From positions 4,092,001-4,156,000 of the forward strand of contig NZ_AP031496.1 in NCBI RefSeq assembly GCF_042850945.1: DNA of 64,000 nt. The letters are read 5' to 3'. The notes beneath the pieces were generated by a model, which saw only the letters and a program-made list of their open reading frames with translations, was not told the DNA's origin and did no database searches. The number at the start of each line of letters is the position of its first letter. Within the stretch, counting starts at the first letter, position 1. A program made the position numbers and the translations under genes. Shown piece by piece: positions 9,461 to 16,951 of the stretch. The stretch is from Halioxenophilus aromaticivorans (GTDB lineage Bacteria; Pseudomonadota; Gammaproteobacteria; Pseudomonadales; Cellvibrionaceae).

Positions 9461-10039
9461 ATGCCCGCCATTATTGATCACGACCAACGCCGCCTGGAGA
9501 TCGCCCAGGCGGTAGAAAGTATTGTAGCCGCAACCGGCGTGCAAGCAGTAACCATTCGCGAAGTTGGCAAGGTGGCGGGTTTTAGCCCAACAGTCATTAC
9601 CCACTATTTTCAAAACAAACTGGAGCTAATGACCTTCACCTATGTGAACGCACGGCTGCGCTCCACCAGCCGAGTGGAGCAACAACTCGCCGCCGAGGCA
9701 GGCCCCTTGCAATGCATCAGCCAGTGCTTTCCCACTACGGAAGATCGCCAAACCGAATGGAAGGTATGGTTTGGTTTTTGGGGAATGGTGACTGAGAACC
9801 CCAACCTGAAACAAGAACAAAGCCGAGGCGTCGAAGACTCATTAAATTTATTTAGCCGGGTCTACCATGCGGCAGACGCTCGTGGTGAACTGTCTGGCCG
9901 AGCTGACATCAACGCACTGGCAACACGAGCACAATATTTGGTAGATGGTATTGCTTGCTTGGCTTTACAGCAGCCAGAGATGTGGACGGCGGAGAAACAG
10001 CTCGCAACACTGGAAGCAGAGCTTAAGTTAGTTCAATAA
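9461..10039 (+). CDS. TetR/AcrR-family transcriptional regulator
   Basis: About 192 aa, with an N-terminal helix-turn-helix region of TetR type (VTIREVGKVAGFSPTVITHYFQNKLELM, shown here by its GFSPTVITHYF core) and an all-helical C-terminal ligand domain. ATG at 9461 is chosen; an in-frame TTG twelve bases earlier is possible. It follows the cytochrome gene by 39 bp on the same strand and may control the flavoprotein-cytochrome operon, perhaps through the palindrome at 6978-6991. The ligand is unknown. Confidence 0.85.
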   Translation: MPAIIDHDQRRLEIAQAVESIVAATGVQAVTIREVGKVAGFSPTVITHYFQNKLELMTFTYVNARLRSTSRVEQQLAAEAGPLQCISQCFPTTEDRQTEWKVWFGFWGMVTENPNLKQEQSRGVEDSLNLFSRVYHAADARGELSGRADINALATRAQYLVDGIACLALQQPEMWTAEKQLATLEAELKLVQ

Positions 10040-10058
10040 TCTTGGGTTAATTTAGGCC

Positions 10059-10081
10059 AAAAAAAACCGGCCGAAGCCGGT
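10059..10081 (-). terminator. Intrinsic terminator of the Rieske/ABM operon
   Basis: Read on the minus strand: ACCGGC-TTCG-GCCGGT followed by eight T residues. The UUCG tetraloop gives a very stable hairpin. It lies 46 bp past the Rieske oxygenase stop. On the plus strand it lacks a T-run. Confidence 0.88.
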
Positions 10082-10126
10082 AGAGTTAGCAGTTACACCA
10101 CGCACACTAAATTCTGGCCAAGCCTC

Positions 10127-11299
10127 TTACATTACTGGTGGCTCGGTTGTTGGATCGTCGGCTAGCAGATAGTTAACCCAGTTGTGAAAGTACTGGTTAC
10201 CGCGTTCGTTGCGACCAAAAACCACGTTTTTGATGGCCCCGGATTCAAGGCCTTGTTGCACTTTAAGCCCTAATCCATAATCCTCTTCTTCCACCACCTT
10301 CCAAATCCAATCAATGGTTTTAATAAGCTCTTCTCGCGCTTCGCCTTCGATGTTGTCTTTGTTGAGGTAGTACACCACAGTCCGATTTTCCGCCGGCGTT
10401 GGGCCGGGAATAATCTGGGCAATTTGGGTTAATTCCGGCGCTACGAATATAGACACGTTAGGGAAAAAGGTACGAATAAAATCGTAGCCCTGATTCTCGT
10501 GTTTGTGCCGTTCGCTTTCCGGTACCTCTTTTAATTGGCCAATACAACGTTGCGGGAAACCAATTAAAATATGCGGCCCGTAGCAGTCAAACTCCATAAT
10601 ATTGGAGAAGGTACGCGGAAAGATAGTATCCGGGTGAGCCGCCGCAAAATGATAACCCTCTAGGTAGCCGTCGTAGGCGACTTTCCAGTTGGCGCCATGC
10701 ATATCGCGCTGGCCGTAGTAGGTGTAGTTGGCAAAATCCAACAATTCTACGTCTTCGATCATTCCGCCTAAAAAGGCCTCAAAATCGACTTCTAAACCGG
10801 GGGTTAACACCGCGAAGATCAAACCCGCGCGTTCGTAAGTTGGCAGCTGGGTTAGCCCCAAATCGGTTTTATCCACCTCGCCAAACTTTTCTCGATCGGC
10901 AACGCCGCGCAAGCTACCATCGCCGCTGAAACTCCAGCCGTGATAAGGGCAACTAAACACCGCTTTGTGGCCGCAGTCTTCGGTTGCGATCTTCATGCCC
11001 CGGTGCGGACAAACGTTCAACATCACTTTGGCCGAGCCATCACGCTGACGCACCACCAACAGGGGCTTATCCAAAAAGGTAATGGTTTTGTAGTCACCCG
11101 GCTTAGGCAGCTCGTGGGAGAGACCAATCAAGACCGGTTTTCTGCGGAAAATTAGCTCCATTTCTCGCTGATATTGATCCTCGTTAAGGTAGGAATCAAC
11201 GGGCACTTGCATGGTAGAGTCAGCCTGGTCTGTGGTGCCATCATCTACGTGCTCGATCATACGAGTAATAATGCGGTTATAATTTTCTTGGATAGACAT
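10127..11299 (-). CDS. Rieske non-heme iron oxygenase, alpha subunit
   Basis: The 390-aa protein has a Rieske domain with C97-P-H99 and C117-PY-H120, and a catalytic domain with N204-W-K and the iron ligand region D210-GYLEGY-H217-xxxx-H222. Ring-hydroxylating oxygenases of this family insert oxygen into aromatic or alicyclic rings, or demethylate, using electrons from a ferredoxin. No beta-subunit gene is adjacent, which fits alpha-only enzymes such as KshA or the demethylases. It is the last gene of a minus-strand block, 38 bp after the ABM gene, and ends at a strong terminator. Confidence 0.92.
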   Translation of the reverse strand: MSIQENYNRIITRMIEHVDDGTTDQADSTMQVPVDSYLNEDQYQREMELIFRRKPVLIGLSHELPKPGDYKTITFLDKPLLVVRQRDGSAKVMLNVCPHRGMKIATEDCGHKAVFSCPYHGWSFSGDGSLRGVADREKFGEVDKTDLGLTQLPTYERAGLIFAVLTPGLEVDFEAFLGGMIEDVELLDFANYTYYGQRDMHGANWKVAYDGYLEGYHFAAAHPDTIFPRTFSNIMEFDCYGPHILIGFPQRCIGQLKEVPESERHKHENQGYDFIRTFFPNVSIFVAPELTQIAQIIPGPTPAENRTVVYYLNKDNIEGEAREELIKTIDWIWKVVEEEDYGLGLKVQQGLESGAIKNVVFGRNERGNQYFHNWVNYLLADDPTTEPPVM

Positions 11300-11337
11300 G
11301 GGTTATTATCGCCTCTTACGACTTATTATTTTACTTG

Positions 11338-11664
11338 TTACGCGTTAGTGGCGGGCGGCATTTCCACATGCCCCACGCTGGAAACCTCGTATTTTTTGTC
11401 TTCCATAGAAACGATATTCACGTTGGCCAATTCACCTAAAAACTGGGCGATATGGTCTGTGCGCAGGTGAGCATCCAAATGGGCATTGCTGTCCCACTCT
11501 TCGCTAATCCACACCACGCAGTCATCAGCGATATCTCGGGCCATGGCATAGAGAGTACAACCGGGCTCTTGGCGGGTAGGTTCAATTAAACCAACGGCCA
11601 GCTCGCAAAAGCGTTCGGTATCCTGTGGGCTGGCAAGTAATACGCGGGCAGAAACAGCAATCAT
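11338..11664 (-). CDS. Antibiotic-biosynthesis-monooxygenase (ABM) domain protein, YgiN-like
   Basis: A 108-aa single-domain protein with the ABM ferredoxin-like fold pattern (IEPTRQEPGCTLYAM, then VVWISEEWDSNAHLDAHLRTDHI). Members oxidise quinols or polyketide rings without cofactor, or serve as small dimeric accessory proteins. The start is ATG at 11664 after AGAGG. It sits between a Rieske oxygenase and a 180-bp gap, so it probably shares the oxygenase transcript and may handle the hydroxylated product. The reaction is not known. Confidence 0.82.
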   Translation of the reverse strand: MIAVSARVLLASPQDTERFCELAVGLIEPTRQEPGCTLYAMARDIADDCVVWISEEWDSNAHLDAHLRTDHIAQFLGELANVNIVSMEDKKYEVSSVGHVEMPPATNA

Positions 11665-11844
11665 GTGAGCAACCTCTTATATTTATTTGGCTCGGTAAGG
11701 ATTGAAATACATCAGCTGAGCAACAGTATAACCCTGGGCCGGGCCGTATCTGAACCTCTCTGATTAGTTAGTGCTCTTGTTAGGTTGGAACCCACCATTG
11801 GCAATTATAAAACGCGAGCCCCAGCAAGCATTTGAAGCAGCGCA

Positions 11845-12711
11845 CTAGTCCGCACCAGCGGGCCAATCGTATTCGGGAAACGTTGCCTGGCACGCTTTGG
11901 CCACGCGCCGGGCGGCTTGCTCGGCTTCCAGACGGTCAAGCACATTCGAAAACACCTCCGGCCCGATGCTGTGCACACGCACCTGTTTGCGCAATATTTC
12001 GCCAACCTTAGCCAGAGGTAAATCACCCTCCCCCGGAGGCCTCCTATAGCCCAAGCAGTCTTCCATGAGTGGCATGTGCTTAGTGGAATGGGCGGCGTCG
12101 GCCAATTGCACACAGGTGATGGCATCGCTGGGCAGCTGGCTAAGCAATGTGAAATCGGCATCGCCACGTAAAAAATGCCATGTATCAAATAGGATCCCTG
12201 CGTTTGCTGCACCGGAGGCCTGCACAATGCGCCAGGCCAGGTTGAGATTGGCAACGCCCCACATGGGGATAAACTCTAAATCAACACGAATGTTGAATTC
12301 GGCGGCCTTTAAGCAGAATGCGGCAAAGCCATCACTCAACTGGTTTACCGAAAACTGGCCCAACAAAAACGCCCCCGTAGCGCAGATGCTCTTCAGGCCC
12401 AGTTGATTACAGTATTCCAAACATTGCTCGGCGCTGAAATCAAACACCGCCTGGGCGGCCTCGGGTAGGCTAGGATCAAAGCGTACGGGTGCCCAATCGG
12501 TAAAGCCGTCGTAATGGCCAAGCTGAACACCGGCGTCCAGCGCTTGTCTCCGAATATCGTTTAGGGACTGGGACTGCAACAGCTGCCTTATGGTGAAGCC
12601 GCCAATGGGCAGATGGGTGAACCCCCCGGCCCGAGCGGCGGCTAATTGTTGGGCGTAGCTGTGTGTTTTCACACAGGCCGGCCAAAGGGAGTATTCCATA
12701 ACTCGGTTCAA
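11845..12711 (-). CDS. Sugar phosphate isomerase/epimerase-like TIM-barrel protein
   Basis: The 288-aa protein belongs to the AP-endonuclease-2/xylose-isomerase-like barrel family. Candidate metal ligands are the Glu in DLEFIPMW, Asp and His in LFDTWH and the Glu in IGPEVFSN. The translation start is TTG at 12711, overlapping the preceding stop as TTGA; an ATG twelve bases further in (12699) is an alternative. It is tightly coupled to the SRPBCC gene and follows ThuA and a flavoprotein. ThuA plus isomerase-like barrels are found in keto-sugar and glycoside pathways, so a glycosylated or polyol-like intermediate is one possibility; in this cluster it may act on a non-sugar ring. Confidence 0.8.
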   Translation of the reverse strand: MNRVMEYSLWPACVKTHSYAQQLAAARAGGFTHLPIGGFTIRQLLQSQSLNDIRRQALDAGVQLGHYDGFTDWAPVRFDPSLPEAAQAVFDFSAEQCLEYCNQLGLKSICATGAFLLGQFSVNQLSDGFAAFCLKAAEFNIRVDLEFIPMWGVANLNLAWRIVQASGAANAGILFDTWHFLRGDADFTLLSQLPSDAITCVQLADAAHSTKHMPLMEDCLGYRRPPGEGDLPLAKVGEILRKQVRVHSIGPEVFSNVLDRLEAEQAARRVAKACQATFPEYDWPAGAD

Positions 12712-13157
12712 GCAAGCTGGCGCTGGGCTGCCTGCTCTAAGCCGGTAAACATTAATTGGTAGGCGGCCAACAAAAAGCCACGGGCTTCTTCTACTCGGCC
12801 CGGCTCAGTTTCAAACTCGGAGTGGTAGGTTAACCGGCAGCGGTCTTCGTTCAATTCGGTTACCTTGCCAGTGGCTCGGTATTGCAGCAAGCCGGCCGGG
12901 CGATCACACACGATGGATAACTTCAGCGTGCGATTGGCTGGGTCTAGGTAGTCCAATTGTTCGCTTACCGCATTGGGCATGCCGTGGTTATAGATATGGC
13001 GAATTAAGCCAACGCCTTCGCCTTCTATCTCCACGCGGTCGATATCCACCGGCCCATCTTTGGGCCACCAAGCTTGAATATCAGCGTAGTTTTCTAAAAA
13101 TGCCCAAACAGTCTCCGCTGGTGCGTTGAGATCGTGATGTATATCGATGGTTTCCAT
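12708..13157 (-). CDS. SRPBCC/START-fold protein (polyketide cyclase/dehydrase-like)
   Basis: The 149-aa sequence shows the SRPBCC pattern: an N-terminal beta strand (IDIHHDLNAPAETVWAFL), the WWPKDGPVD turn, beta-rich middle and a long C-terminal helix. The fold makes a deep hydrophobic cavity that binds lipids, steroids or polyketides. It overlaps the TIM-barrel gene by four bases and lies 22 bp after ThuA, so it is one transcription unit. It may bind or cyclise a hydrophobic intermediate; no catalytic residue can be assigned. Confidence 0.82.
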   Translation of the reverse strand: METIDIHHDLNAPAETVWAFLENYADIQAWWPKDGPVDIDRVEIEGEGVGLIRHIYNHGMPNAVSEQLDYLDPANRTLKLSIVCDRPAGLLQYRATGKVTELNEDRCRLTYHSEFETEPGRVEEARGFLLAAYQLMFTGLEQAAQRQLA

Positions 13158-13179
13158 AATTATCTACCCCGGCTCTGTA

Positions 13180-13995
13180 TTATGCGTTTTCTGCGGCTTG
13201 TTTTTTGGCTTGCTCAAAAGCCGCCGACGTTTCTTCATCCACGGGCTCTACGGCCCACTGGATGCCCCGGCGAAGCAATGTGTAGAACACAGGCAAATCC
13301 CAAGCGCAGCGGTCTACGGTTGGCCAATAATCCAGTAGCGGTTGCATATCAAAATGGTGGCGGCAGTGGCCCAGGGTTAAATAGAGTACTGCCCCTTCGC
13401 CCATGTTGTGGATGTAAAACACCGGGTGTCGACCGTGCTGCCATTGGTCTTCCTCAAAGCCTGGAGCCTCGCCTTCAAATTCGGCATCCAGCAGCACATC
13501 CAGGTCACCATAGGTTTGCATTAGGTATAACTCATCGGTGCTTTCAAAAGGCTCTATGCCGGCCACTAGAGGGTGATCGGCATTGGCCACTTCCACTTTA
13601 TAAGGCGCTATGGGCGGGTGCGAGCGGAACATGGAACCCAGGGTTTCAACAAAGTGCGGCGCCCAATCCGGGGTGCCGTATAAGCCACTGGACATTAAGC
13701 GAATAATTGAGTTGGTGCCGTGTAAGGCGTACCAACGGCCGCCGGCTTTTACCCACTCGCGCAGCGCTTCTTGGGCGACCATGGACGGCACCACGTTACA
13801 GGTGTAGGTAATGAGCATATCGGCGTCGTTCAACGCCTCGAGGTTTTCGTAGTCTTCAAATACGCGCACTCGTATGCGCTGGTCTTCAGCCAGTAATTTT
13901 AATAATTCTAAGCGGGCAAAATCGATGTCGTGCCAATCGCCGCTGGCAATTAATACGCAATTAATTCGTCCGGCTCTGGATGCGTGTTTGCTCAT
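13180..13995 (-). CDS. ThuA-domain protein (trehalose-utilisation/glutamine-amidotransferase-like fold)
   Basis: The 271-aa protein fits the ThuA family: LIASGDWHD at the N-terminus, ADMLITYTC, WVKAGGRWYALHG and late TDELYLMQTY and YLTLGHCRHHF motifs. The usual amidotransferase catalytic Cys elbow is not evident. ThuA is needed for keto-disaccharide metabolism in rhizobia, but its chemistry is not settled. It overlaps the KstD-like flavoprotein by four bases (ATGA), with GAGGA upstream of its start. A paralogue lies at 44296-45126 beside the acyl-CoA ligase, so the function is used twice in this island. Confidence 0.83.
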   Translation of the reverse strand: MSKHASRAGRINCVLIASGDWHDIDFARLELLKLLAEDQRIRVRVFEDYENLEALNDADMLITYTCNVVPSMVAQEALREWVKAGGRWYALHGTNSIIRLMSSGLYGTPDWAPHFVETLGSMFRSHPPIAPYKVEVANADHPLVAGIEPFESTDELYLMQTYGDLDVLLDAEFEGEAPGFEEDQWQHGRHPVFYIHNMGEGAVLYLTLGHCRHHFDMQPLLDYWPTVDRCAWDLPVFYTLLRRGIQWAVEPVDEETSAAFEQAKKQAAENA

Positions 13996-15458
13996 GGTGT
14001 GTCCTCGTTACTACTCATAATATGGCGGCCTGCTACTCGGCCAAAAAAAGAGCCCGGGCCTAAACTCATGCCACTGGCATAGCTGGCGCCCGACTTGGGA
14101 ATATGCGCACTGCAGGCGCCGGCGGCGTATAGCCCTGGTATGGCAATGCCTTTACTATTCAGCACCTGGGCGTTGGCGTTGGTTTTTAAACCGCCAAGTG
14201 TCATATATAAATAAATAGACTGGCTGAAAGAAATATAGAAAGCCGCATAGGGGCCTTGGTCTAAGGGCTTTAACCACTCTGGGTGTTTCATAAAATCGGG
14301 ATCTACGCCATCGCGGGCGGCGGTGTTGTACTGATTAAGCGTGGCCACCAAGGCATCTTTAGGCATGGCTAGGGCCTGCTCCATCTCCTCGATGGTTTCG
14401 TAGCCATCAATTAATTGGTGGCGGGCGGTTTCGATCTCTGGATAGGCAAATATTTCGCTGTCGACAATTAAAAAGGCTCGCTGATTACTTTGCTTGGCGA
14501 TAAACTCCGCCGTGCGGCCGTGGTAGCTGTCTTCGGCCACAAAACGCTGGCCACTCTCATTAACGATGATACCTTTAATTAATTGCCCCGGCGGGTAGAT
14601 AGAGGCAGTGGCGATGTAGTTTTGCATGGCGTCAGTATCGGCACCGGCCGCCACGCCCAGTTGTATACCGCTACCATCAGAGTAGGCGCTGCCTAGGGCT
14701 TCCGCGGTTGCGCTCAGCCCTTGCAAATGCAGCTGCACCATATCGGGGTTCATAGCAAAGCCGCCGGTGGCCAGCACCACACCCTTGTTCGCTTTTAAGA
14801 AGCGAGTGTCACCACCCTGCTGAGTTTTAACGCCAACAACCGTACCGGATTGATCGGTAATGAGCGCCTGTACTCGCGTATCGTAATAGCCTCTTACGCC
14901 CAACTCGGAACACACCTGCAGTAACGGCTGCATGGCTGCGTTACCGGTGCTTTCGCCCTCCCCGGTTACCTGATGGCCTCGGGGCACGGGCCTGGCCAGT
15001 TCTCTGTAGGGCCAAACTTTTTCATTACCGGTACTGAGCAGGCCTTCGGTGCCCATTAAAAATACCGCTTTATCTTTGTAGCAACTGCGCTCAAAGGGAA
15101 CGCCTTGTTGCTCTAGCCAATTAAAATGCTCTACGTTTTGATCACAGTATTGGCGCACCGCCTGGGCGTTGTCGCTGCCCATACTGGCGATCATAAATTG
15201 GTACATATTCTGGGCGTCGTCGCTGTAACCACAGGCTTGCTGTACAGCCGTACCACCGCCCAGGTAGAACAAACCTGAGGACAGAGCACTGGCACCACCA
15301 CCGGCGCTGGCTCGCTCCACGGCAATCACATCACCACCAGCGCGTTTGGCCTCTATCGCGGCACAGGCGCCGGCAATACCCAAGCCCACCACAATCACAT
15401 CGGCACAATCGTCAAATTGTGTTACACAGGTTTCATCTATCACATCAAACGGATTCAT
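13992..15458 (-). CDS. Cytoplasmic FAD-dependent dehydrogenase, KstD/fumarate-reductase fold
   Basis: The 488-aa protein begins with the dinucleotide-binding motif VVGLGIAGACAA and VERASAGGGASALSSG. It ends with LYAAGACSAHIP and SYASGMSLGPGSFFGRVAG, the flavin-contact block of the family. It has no signal peptide, in contrast to the Tat-exported relative at 7191-8978, and is about 100 residues shorter. The predicted role is dehydrogenation or reduction at a C=C conjugated to a ring ketone. ATG follows GGGGAG. It is translationally coupled to ThuA and preceded by EthD and MDR genes. Confidence 0.85.
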   Translation of the reverse strand: MNPFDVIDETCVTQFDDCADVIVVGLGIAGACAAIEAKRAGGDVIAVERASAGGGASALSSGLFYLGGGTAVQQACGYSDDAQNMYQFMIASMGSDNAQAVRQYCDQNVEHFNWLEQQGVPFERSCYKDKAVFLMGTEGLLSTGNEKVWPYRELARPVPRGHQVTGEGESTGNAAMQPLLQVCSELGVRGYYDTRVQALITDQSGTVVGVKTQQGGDTRFLKANKGVVLATGGFAMNPDMVQLHLQGLSATAEALGSAYSDGSGIQLGVAAGADTDAMQNYIATASIYPPGQLIKGIIVNESGQRFVAEDSYHGRTAEFIAKQSNQRAFLIVDSEIFAYPEIETARHQLIDGYETIEEMEQALAMPKDALVATLNQYNTAARDGVDPDFMKHPEWLKPLDQGPYAAFYISFSQSIYLYMTLGGLKTNANAQVLNSKGIAIPGLYAAGACSAHIPKSGASYASGMSLGPGSFFGRVAGRHIMSSNEDTP

Positions 15459-15514
15459 GCGTCGCTCCCCTGGATAAATTTTTGGATCAACTTTTGGAAA
15501 AGTTGTTTGACTAG

Positions 15515-15877
15515 TTACCGGGTTAATTCAGATTCGTGCTCGTCCAAATAGAAAAAGGCGTTTTTATCTCGATCAAACAGCTTGTCTTCGTCGGCGGCTA
15601 TTTCTGCCGCCACCTCGGGCGCAGCCAATTCCACGCTGGTTTTCTCAAAGGTGGCTTTATCTGGGTACCAAATCTCTAACACAACATCGTAGGGCTGCTC
15701 GGGTGTTTTGCCGGTAATAATATCCGGAAAGCCGGTTAAGTAGCGGCGCACGTATTTTACCGCTCGGCCGGTGAGGTATTTCTCACCGATGACGCGGTGG
15801 TGGGATTCGTAATACTGTTTAAACTCTTGGTGGGTAAGCCCCGGTTTACGTTTTAATAAACCGATCATTTTAAACAT
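15515..15877 (-). CDS. EthD-domain protein
   Basis: A 120-aa protein of the dimeric alpha/beta-barrel EthD type. MFKMIGLLKRKPGLTHQEF, then YYESHH and VVLEIWYPDKATFE, match the family layout. EthD proteins accompany oxidative degradation clusters (for example ETBE cytochrome P450 systems), usually with undefined function. GGAG precedes the ATG by about nine bases. It lies between the MDR and flavoprotein genes in one operon. Confidence 0.82.
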   Translation of the reverse strand: MFKMIGLLKRKPGLTHQEFKQYYESHHRVIGEKYLTGRAVKYVRRYLTGFPDIITGKTPEQPYDVVLEIWYPDKATFEKTSVELAAPEVAAEIAADEDKLFDRDKNAFFYLDEHESELTR

Positions 15878-15912
15878 TGCTTAGGCTCCGATTATTAGCG
15901 CGGTACAAGTGG

Positions 15913-16929
15913 TTACACCCGCACCAATTGCTTACCAAAATTATTGCCTTTAAATAACCCCGCCAGTACTTGGGGGCATTGTTCTAGGCCATCAACGATA
16001 TCTTCTTTTACTTTAATTAAACCGGCGTCTACCCAACCCTGCATCTCGGCGATGGCTTGCGGGAATTTATCCAGGTAGTCCAACACCAAAAACCCTTCCA
16101 TGCGCGAGCGTCGAATCACCAACTGCATATAATTGGCTGGCCCCGGCGGCACCTCTTTGCCGTGGTAACCACTGGAAATACCACCGCACAGCACTACCCG
16201 AGCGCCGATGGCGATATTCACTAAGGCCTGGTCTAGAATGGCTCCGCCCACGTTATCAAAAAAGATATCGATTTTATTTTTGCACAGCTCATTCAGCCGT
16301 TGATGCACGTCTTCATTGCGGTAGTCGATGGCTTCATCAAACCCCAACTCTTGTTTTAGCCAGGCGCATTTTTTCTCGCCGCCGGCAATACCTATCACCC
16401 GGCAGCCTTTGATTTTGGCCATTTGCCCAACCACCGATCCGGTTGCGCCGGCGGCACCGCTGATTACCACGGTATCGCCACTACTGGGTTGGCCTATATC
16501 GAACAATCCGAAATAGGCGGTCATGCCGGTTAGGCCATAGATGTGCAAGGGGTAGCTAATGGGGATATCGGGCTGGACGGTTTTAATGGGGAAGACTAGT
16601 TCCTGGCCATCACCGCGATAATAATCTTGCCAGCCAAAGCCTCCCATCAAGCGATCACCAATTTGGTAATCCGGGTGCTTGGACTCAACCACCGTACCTA
16701 CTGCCATGGCCCGCATAACCTCACCCAATTTAACCGGGGCAATGTAGCTGGGCAGGTCGTTCAACCATCCCCGTTGCGCCGGCTCAAACGACAAGAATTC
16801 GTTTTTAATCAATACTTGCCCGGATTCTGGTGGCTCCAATGTTGTGGTGACTAAATCGAAATGATCCTGAGCCACTTCCCGCTCCGGACGCTGCTTTAAT
16901 AACCACTGCCTATTCACTACCGTATTCAT
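15913..16929 (-). CDS. NADP-dependent MDR oxidoreductase (CurA-like), second copy
   Basis: The 338-aa protein has the same layout as the enzymes at 2505 and 37594: SFEPAQRGWL in the N-terminal domain, GAAGATGSVVGQMAK as nucleotide loop and DNVGG afterwards, with no zinc-binding cysteines. It is expected to reduce an enone with NADPH. It lies 22 bp downstream of the quinoprotein gene and 35 bp before EthD, so it is co-transcribed with enzymes that would create and consume ring ketones. Confidence 0.9.
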   Translation of the reverse strand: MNTVVNRQWLLKQRPEREVAQDHFDLVTTTLEPPESGQVLIKNEFLSFEPAQRGWLNDLPSYIAPVKLGEVMRAMAVGTVVESKHPDYQIGDRLMGGFGWQDYYRGDGQELVFPIKTVQPDIPISYPLHIYGLTGMTAYFGLFDIGQPSSGDTVVISGAAGATGSVVGQMAKIKGCRVIGIAGGEKKCAWLKQELGFDEAIDYRNEDVHQRLNELCKNKIDIFFDNVGGAILDQALVNIAIGARVVLCGGISSGYHGKEVPPGPANYMQLVIRRSRMEGFLVLDYLDKFPQAIAEMQGWVDAGLIKVKEDIVDGLEQCPQVLAGLFKGNNFGKQLVRV

Positions 16930-16951
16930 GCTTTACCTACTGCTTTAAGGA

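Noticed and set aside
11845..13995. Trehalose utilisation operon (ThuAB-like)
   Set aside because: No sugar ABC transporter or ThuB-type dehydrogenase is adjacent; the neighbours are lipophile-type enzymes.
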